From positions 682,001-746,000 of the forward strand of contig NZ_CP025794.1 of NCBI RefSeq assembly GCF_002906655.1: 64,000 bases of DNA, read 5' to 3'. The notes under the pieces are model-generated. The model was not told where the DNA came from, did no database searches, and worked only from the letters and a program-made list of their open reading frames with translations. Source of the DNA: Vibrio hyugaensis (GTDB lineage Bacteria; Pseudomonadota; Gammaproteobacteria; Enterobacterales; Vibrionaceae). The position numbers were made by a program, and so were the translations under genes. Positions 59,345-64,000 of the stretch are shown here, piece after piece; positions within the stretch are counted from its first letter, which is position 1, and the number at the start of each line of letters is the position of its first letter.

Positions 59345-61630
59345 TTATGCCGCTGAATTCAAATGCGATTTCTTCGTGGTCACGTTAGTACGAACTTCTG
59401 AGAAGTCATGGCTAAAGTGGTCAACTTGAATTGCTTTGTAACGCAGCTTATCCGCCGCCATAATTTGATCAATTTCTTGCTCGGTTAACACATCCGCTTC
59501 AAACGCTTGCTGTAGACGGTCATGTAGCAGACCTTTACGCGCGACTTTGCCATCTTTCGCCGCTTTCATCAGTTTGCGCTCCAATGGTTTTACGTCATAC
59601 ATGGCTAGGAATGCACGCTCCATCAAACCCACACTGTCGTCTTCGTCCTTGCCGATGTAACAAAGGTGAGTCAAACGGTCACGCTGAGCGCCTGGGGTCA
59701 TCATCGCTTCTGCTAGACCAACACATAACTCATCACTCGGGGCTTTGAAGTGGTTACCAAGTGGGAATAACAAGCCTTTAAGCACACCACCTACGTATTT
59801 CACAGGGAAATTTGAGTATGCTTTATTCAATGACTTAGATGCATTGTATAAACAGTGTTGTACGGCGTAATGGACAAAGTTCAAGTCACCCTGTTGTCGA
59901 CCTTCATCTTCGTACTTCTTCAACGCCGCTGATGCCATGTACAGGTAGCTTAGCCCATCACCCAAACGCGCAGAGATCATCTCTTTACGTTTTAAACCAC
60001 CGCCAAGCGTCAGCATCGCAAAGTCAGCACTTACGGCTAGCGCACGGCTTAGGCGAGTGATGTCCTTGTAATATTGCTGTGTTGGGCCGCTCATGTGCGC
60101 CTTAACAAAACGAGAGCCAGTTAGTGCAGCGCCAAGTGCGCCAAAGGTATTACCCGTTGCATGCTTAATGTGCTTAAACAGTAGGTCATCGAACTCTTTC
60201 GCGCCTTCTTTAGCATCTGGGTTGGCTGCTGCTTCCATCTCTTTTAGTACGTATGGATGACAACGTGTCGCACCTTGCCCAAAAATCATTAAGTTACGAG
60301 TCAGAATATTTGCACCTTCAACAGTGATCGCCACCGGAATGCCTAGATAATGTTTCGCTAGGTAGTTCATCGGACCATCTTGAATCGCACGCCCCGCATG
60401 GATATCGAAAGAATCGTTCAGAATAGTACGGGCCATTTCCGTCATGTGGTATTTAGCAATAGCTGTCACGATGCCTGGTTTCTCTTTCATATCAAGAGAC
60501 GTCGTCGTCAAAGTACGTGTTGCTTCAAGTAGATAAGTTAAACCACCAATGCGTCCCATCGCCTCAGCGACACCTTCAAATTTACCGATGGACATACCAA
60601 ACTGTTTACGGACATATGCGTAAGCGCCTGTGGTTCGTGTGGTAAGGTGACCGATCGCGGTGCCGAGCGCGGGAAGGGAAATACCACGGCCTGCCGACAA
60701 ACATTCCACCAACATACGCCAACCTTTACCCGCGTACTCTGAGCCACCAATTAGCCAGTCCATAGGGATGAACACGTCATTACCACGTGTTGGGCCGTTC
60801 ATAAACGCAGAACCGAGCGGATCGTGACGCTCACCAATTTCCACACCTTCGTGATCAGCAGGAATCAATGCACAGGTAATACCCACATCTTTCTTGTCGC
60901 CAAGCAGGCTATCCGGGTCTTGAAGTTTGAATGCGAGACCAAGAACAGTCGCAACAGGTGCTAGGGTAATGTAACGCTTGTTCCAACTAACACGGATACC
61001 AAGAACTTCTTCACCCTCGTGCGTGCCGTAACAAACTACGCCTTGGTCTGGAATACCGCCTGCATCTGAGCCAGCTTCAGGGCCGGTTAAGGCAAAACAT
61101 GGAATATCCGTACCGTCAGCGAGACGTGGTAGCCAGTAGTCTTTTTGCTCTTGAGTACCATAGTGAGAAAGTAGCTCACCTGGGCCAAGAGAGTTTGGCA
61201 CCATGACTGATACGGCTGCGCTGATGCTTCGTGTGGCAATACGAGATACGATGGTTGAGTTTGCAAGTGCAGAAAACTCTCGGCCGCCGTATTCTTTCGA
61301 AATGATCAGAGAGAAGAAACACTCTTTACGTAAGAACTCCCAGACTTCAGGTGGTAGATCACGGTCATCTTTTACGATCTGCTGATCGTTTAGCATTTCA
61401 AGTAACGTCTCAAGTTCATTGTCCATGAAGGCTTGTTCTTCAGACGTCAGTGCTGGTTTTGGGTAGTGATGAAGCGTTGTAAAGTTAGGCTTGCCAGAAA
61501 ACAACTCGGCATCCCACCATACACTACCGGCTTCCATTGCCTCTTTTTCCGTACTCGACAATGGTGGCAGTACTTTCTTAAACATTTTAAATGCTGGGTC
61601 ACTAATCCATTTTCTTCGTAGAGAGCTCAT
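59345..61630 (-). CDS. fadE: Acyl-CoA dehydrogenase FadE
   Basis: First enzyme of fatty-acid beta-oxidation (acyl-CoA to trans-2-enoyl-CoA, FAD). 761 residues: SLIISKEYGGREFSALANST, FALTGPEAGSDAGGIPDQG (substrate and FAD contacts), VSWNKRYITLAPVATVLG, FGMSIGKFEGVAEAMGRIGG, EGANILTRNLMIFGQG, and the long FadE-type C-terminal region (DUF1974). E. coli FadE is 814 residues with an N-terminal membrane part; this form begins shortly before the dehydrogenase domain. It lies 69 bases downstream of a TetR-type regulator gene in the same direction, so that regulator probably controls it. Confidence 0.93.
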   Translation of the reverse strand: MSSLRRKWISDPAFKMFKKVLPPLSSTEKEAMEAGSVWWDAELFSGKPNFTTLHHYPKPALTSEEQAFMDNELETLLEMLNDQQIVKDDRDLPPEVWEFLRKECFFSLIISKEYGGREFSALANSTIVSRIATRSISAAVSVMVPNSLGPGELLSHYGTQEQKDYWLPRLADGTDIPCFALTGPEAGSDAGGIPDQGVVCYGTHEGEEVLGIRVSWNKRYITLAPVATVLGLAFKLQDPDSLLGDKKDVGITCALIPADHEGVEIGERHDPLGSAFMNGPTRGNDVFIPMDWLIGGSEYAGKGWRMLVECLSAGRGISLPALGTAIGHLTTRTTGAYAYVRKQFGMSIGKFEGVAEAMGRIGGLTYLLEATRTLTTTSLDMKEKPGIVTAIAKYHMTEMARTILNDSFDIHAGRAIQDGPMNYLAKHYLGIPVAITVEGANILTRNLMIFGQGATRCHPYVLKEMEAAANPDAKEGAKEFDDLLFKHIKHATGNTFGALGAALTGSRFVKAHMSGPTQQYYKDITRLSRALAVSADFAMLTLGGGLKRKEMISARLGDGLSYLYMASAALKKYEDEGRQQGDLNFVHYAVQHCLYNASKSLNKAYSNFPVKYVGGVLKGLLFPLGNHFKAPSDELCVGLAEAMMTPGAQRDRLTHLCYIGKDEDDSVGLMERAFLAMYDVKPLERKLMKAAKDGKVARKGLLHDRLQQAFEADVLTEQEIDQIMAADKLRYKAIQVDHFSHDFSEVRTNVTTKKSHLNSAA

Positions 61631-61699
61631 AGTTCAGATCCTTTTGTTCACATCACCGCTCGCGGCTTTCACTTTTCTTTTTTATTGATTTAATCAGGT

Positions 61700-62326
61700 T
61701 TACTTGGCGGACATGCCTGCCGACAGGTATGGAATCAGTAGGTCGACAACAGACTTCGCATCGACGTCTTTTTGGAATTTACTTTCCGCAATTTCCGTTA
61801 GTGCTTGGCTAGATGCCATGGTGAAAACACAAGTCCCAAGGGTAAAGTGTAATCGCCAAAACAGCTGTTCTTCTGTTAGTTCAGGGTTTGCTTTGCCTAT
61901 GGAGAACATAAACAACTTCAGCACTTCGTCATATCTGGTGCTGATAAACCAACGTAAATGCCCCTGCACATCGGTGTAACCACGCCCTATTAACAACATA
62001 AACAAGGCAGTACCGTTTGGTCGCACATCATTTAACGCCCGTAAGGGTAAGCGTAACGATTCGAATACCTCATCCATGTTGTAATCGTCACGGGTGTTTA
62101 GCTCTATCAGGGATGTTTTAATGCTCGGCATTAACGCTTCTAAATAGCGGTCTAAAACGGCTCTAACGAGCGTCTTTTTATCGCCAAAGTGGTAGTTCAC
62201 CGAAGCAAGGTTTACGTTCGCCTTACCAGTAATGGTTCTTAGCGATGTGTCATTGAAGCCGTATTCTGCAAATAGTCCTTCTGCTACATCGAGTATTTTT
62301 TCTTTTGTTGTACTTCTCGGGGCCAT
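61700..62326 (-). CDS. psrA: TetR-family regulator, PsrA-like, of fatty-acid genes
   Basis: 208 residues from ATG 62326 (GAGTG upstream; a GTG at 62335 is possible). N-terminal TetR HTH: TKEKILDVAEGLFAEYGFND, SLRTITGKANVNLASVNYHF, GDKKTLVRAVLDRYLEA. The C-terminal ligand domain is typical of PsrA-type regulators, which bind long-chain acyl-CoA or fatty acids. It lies directly upstream of fadE. A motif resembling the PsrA operator sits 17-29 bases before its start, suggesting autorepression. The symbol is by context and operator similarity, not by proven orthology. Confidence 0.75.
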   Translation of the reverse strand: MAPRSTTKEKILDVAEGLFAEYGFNDTSLRTITGKANVNLASVNYHFGDKKTLVRAVLDRYLEALMPSIKTSLIELNTRDDYNMDEVFESLRLPLRALNDVRPNGTALFMLLIGRGYTDVQGHLRWFISTRYDEVLKLFMFSIGKANPELTEEQLFWRLHFTLGTCVFTMASSQALTEIAESKFQKDVDAKSVVDLLIPYLSAGMSAK

Positions 62327-62342
62327 TTCAATCACTCGTATT

Positions 62343-62355
62343 AAACAACTGTTTG
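62343..62355 (-). promoter_or_regulatory. PsrA-like operator in front of the TetR gene
   Basis: AAAC-AACT-GTTTG fits the (G/C)AAAC-N4-GTTT(G/C) pattern described for PsrA, apart from the first base. It lies between the regulator start and the sRNA promoter. Confidence 0.5.
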
Positions 62356-62497
62356 AAATATACTCTCGAAACGACAGATTAACAAACGATTAACATCACA
62401 TTTTCAAGCATTGGTCTGACCAGGCATAGAAAGTGCAGGCGTAAAGGAATGAATTTAAAGCGAATATTATTTTGTGAAAAAAACTTCTAAAAAAAAT

Positions 62498-62526
62498 GGA
62501 ACTGAATGGAATTAGCTCGGTCTGAA
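62498..62526 (+). promoter_or_regulatory. Sigma-E (RpoE) promoter of the sRNA
   Basis: GGAACTG at 62498-62504 and TCTGAA at 62521-62526 are separated by 16 bases. This is the classical envelope-stress promoter layout (GGAACTT-N16-TCTRA). Confidence 0.75.
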
Positions 62527-62530
62527 TTAC

Positions 62531-62661
62531 TGTAACAACTAGGGCATTTAAAGTTTTTCAGGCCGTCAAACTTGTTTCTTTCTGGTTGTTACATTGCTGC
62601 TTTTTCTTATTAACTCCTATGTTTGTATCCGCCCAGATAAATTTTCTTCTGGGCTTTTTTT
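62531..62661 (+). ncRNA. vrrA: VrrA-like sigma-E-dependent small RNA
   Basis: No gene reads rightward here, yet a sigma-E promoter is followed, about 130 bases on, by a strong terminator. This is GCCCAGA / TCTGGGC (62631-62637, 62648-62654) with a T7 tail. Between them TGTAACAAC (62531) and GTTGTTACA form a perfect 9-bp outer stem, enclosing a shorter AAGTTT / AAACTT stem. The setting, between the TetR gene next to fadE and the following gene, is that of V. cholerae VrrA (between VC1741 and VC1743 as I recall). VrrA is an Hfq-linked sRNA of about 140 nt that represses ompA and other outer-membrane proteins. I infer orthology from position, size and promoter; I cannot compare sequence. Confidence 0.75.
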
Positions 62662-62710
62662 CATCTGTCGTTCCCCGCTATGCACTAACAAATAGTAAAT
62701 CCAAGATATA

Positions 62711-62737
62711 AAAAAAACCTCTCAATTGAGAGGTTTT
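62711..62737 (-). terminator. Terminator of nhaA
   Basis: Perfect stem AAAACCTCTC-AATT-GAGAGGTTTT; on the minus strand it is followed by T7. Confidence 0.87.
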
Positions 62738-62772
62738 CGTATTTCAAATTGCTGCTCTAAACGCGGTTCGCT

Positions 62773-63942
62773 TTAGTATTCCTCAACAACCTCTTCTGAC
62801 GCCTGCTTTGGCAACGAGAAATGCAGTAACGCATAGCCAAGTACAGCAGCAGTGGTAGAGCCCATCAGGATGCCTAGTCGAGCATAAGTGTCAAACTCAG
62901 GACTCACGTTTGCAAATGCCAATGATGAGATGAAGATAGACATCGTAAAGCCGATACCACACAACACTGACACCGCAAAGATATGCATAAAGTTCACGCC
63001 TTTAGGCAGCTTAGCAATACCTAGTTTCACTGCAGCCCAACTGAATGTGAAGATACCCAGCGGCTTACCAACCAACAGACCCAGAGCAATACCTAATGGC
63101 AGCATTGAAGTCAGACCTGACATCGATACGCCCTCTAATGAGATACCAGCGTTTGCGAATGCAAATAGAGGAAGAATACCGAATGCTACATATGGGTGAA
63201 GTGCATGCTCCATGTGTTTTAGTGGAGAGTGTTCGCCCTTCTTACCTTTCAGTGGGATAGCAAAACCGATCACCACACCTGCCAATGTTGCATGGACGCC
63301 AGATTTCAGAACCGCGAACCAGAGAATAGCACCAACGATCATATACGGCGTGAGCTTAGTTACACCTTTTGCGTTTAGCATAAAGAGCAAGCCCGTCATC
63401 GCAAAACCAACCAACAATGCCATCGTTGATAGGTCACCGGTGTAAAACAACGCGATGATCACAACAACACCAAGGTCATCAATGATTGCGAGTGCAAGCA
63501 AGAACACTTTCAAAGCAATTGGTACACGTTTACCCAATAGCGCCATGATACCAAGTGCAAATGCGATATCTGTCGCCGCTGGAATTGCCCAACCAGAGAT
63601 CGCTTCAGGGTCGCCAGCATTGAAAGCAACGTAAACAAGTGCAGGAGCCAACATGCCGCCAACCGCAGCAATTGCCGGGAAGATTGCGGTTTCTTTCGAT
63701 TTTAGTGCGCCTTCAAGTAGCTCACGCTTTACTTCAAGGCCAATAAGTAGGAAAAACACAGCCATTAGGCCGTCGTTGATCCAGTGAGACACTGACATAC
63801 CAAGTACATAAGTATGCAGCATTGCTTGATAAGTTTCGCCAAGTGGTGTGTTAGCAATGGTCATCGCAATTGCTGCCGCAATTACCAGAAGAATACCACC
63901 AGCGGATTCCATTTTGAAAAAGTCACGAATGACATCGTTCAT
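62773..63942 (-). CDS. nhaA: Na+/H+ antiporter NhaA
   Basis: 389 residues and 12 membrane helices (E. coli 388). Exchanges Na+ out for H+ in, keeping pH and sodium balance in this marine organism. Motifs: [55 protein letters not shown] (the unwound helix IV region with its Asp), the catalytic Asp pair in [15 protein letters not shown], and [11 protein letters not shown]. It ends in an acidic tail (EEVVEEY). Its promoter region is cut by the window end (58 bases upstream are visible), so an NhaR site cannot be judged. Confidence 0.95.
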   Translation of the reverse strand: MNDVIRDFFKMESAGGILLVIAAAIAMTIANTPLGETYQAMLHTYVLGMSVSHWINDGLMAVFFLLIGLEVKRELLEGALKSKETAIFPAIAAVGGMLAPALVYVAFNAGDPEAISGWAIPAATDIAFALGIMALLGKRVPIALKVFLLALAIIDDLGVVVIIALFYTGDLSTMALLVGFAMTGLLFMLNAKGVTKLTPYMIVGAILWFAVLKSGVHATLAGVVIGFAIPLKGKKGEHSPLKHMEHALHPYVAFGILPLFAFANAGISLEGVSMSGLTSMLPLGIALGLLVGKPLGIFTFSWAAVKLGIAKLPKGVNFMHIFAVSVLCGIGFTMSIFISSLAFANVSPEFDTYARLGILMGSTTAAVLGYALLHFSLPKQASEEVVEEY

Positions 63943-64000
63943 GATTTCGCCCTTATATTTATTATCTTAATAAACGATTAACAAAGAATGATGAGAGTGT

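Overview
The window is a stretch of chromosome from a marine Vibrio, most likely of the Harveyi clade (V. parahaemolyticus / alginolyticus / campbellii type). The call rests on gene order: tfoX, panP, hexR, a YbjL-type carrier, fabV, fadE, a TetR regulator, a sigma-E-dependent sRNA and nhaA, together with serC, cydDC, trxB and a long-form purC. This matches the V. cholerae chromosome I order as I remember it, and the Vibrio-type miniature repeats agree. I saw no tRNA, rRNA, CRISPR array, prophage or transposase. All family assignments come from reading the sequence; no database was searched.

Region 1 (1-9.4 kb, minus strand, accessory). A very large secreted SpvB/FG-GAP/YD-repeat (RHS) protein runs off the left edge. 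It is interrupted by a one-base frameshift at a G5 run and carries a G9 run in its variable C-terminal part. Upstream lie a small anchored protein and three divergent paralogues of a small exported Cys-containing protein (one frameshifted). A fourth, decayed copy sits on the opposite strand.

Region 2 (9.4-30.1 kb, core metabolism). purC has a perfect PurR box. It is followed by outer-membrane phospholipase A, an HrpB-like helicase, an NAD-malic enzyme with a perfect FNR box, sanA, a VcINDY-like dicarboxylate carrier and a diguanylate cyclase. Then come a DUF2797 protein, a cysteine-desulfurase-like/2OG-Fe-dioxygenase gene pair, trxB, cydDC and dsdA.

Region 3 (30.6-38 kb, accessory, AT-rich). 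This holds an EAL phosphodiesterase and four tandem paralogues that join an XRE helix-turn-helix to a C-terminal domain resembling a degenerate GNAT fold. Three copies of a roughly 250-267 bp terminal-inverted-repeat element and one copy of a second miniature element lie between or beside them. It is the best candidate here for an undescribed system.

Region 4 (38-64 kb, core with signalling genes). A periplasmic solute-binding protein is translationally coupled to a diguanylate cyclase with no ABC permease. serC, a DUF945 protein and a hybrid pseudo-receiver/cNMP-domain/histidine kinase with its partner receiver follow. Then come a small outer-membrane protein, tfoX, an HDOD protein, lysO, panP, hexR, an iron alcohol dehydrogenase, grxA, ybjL, fabV, fadE and the psrA-like regulator. 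A VrrA-like sRNA with a sigma-E promoter and nhaA close the window. Three genes for c-di-GMP turnover (two cyclases, one phosphodiesterase) lie within about 22 kb.
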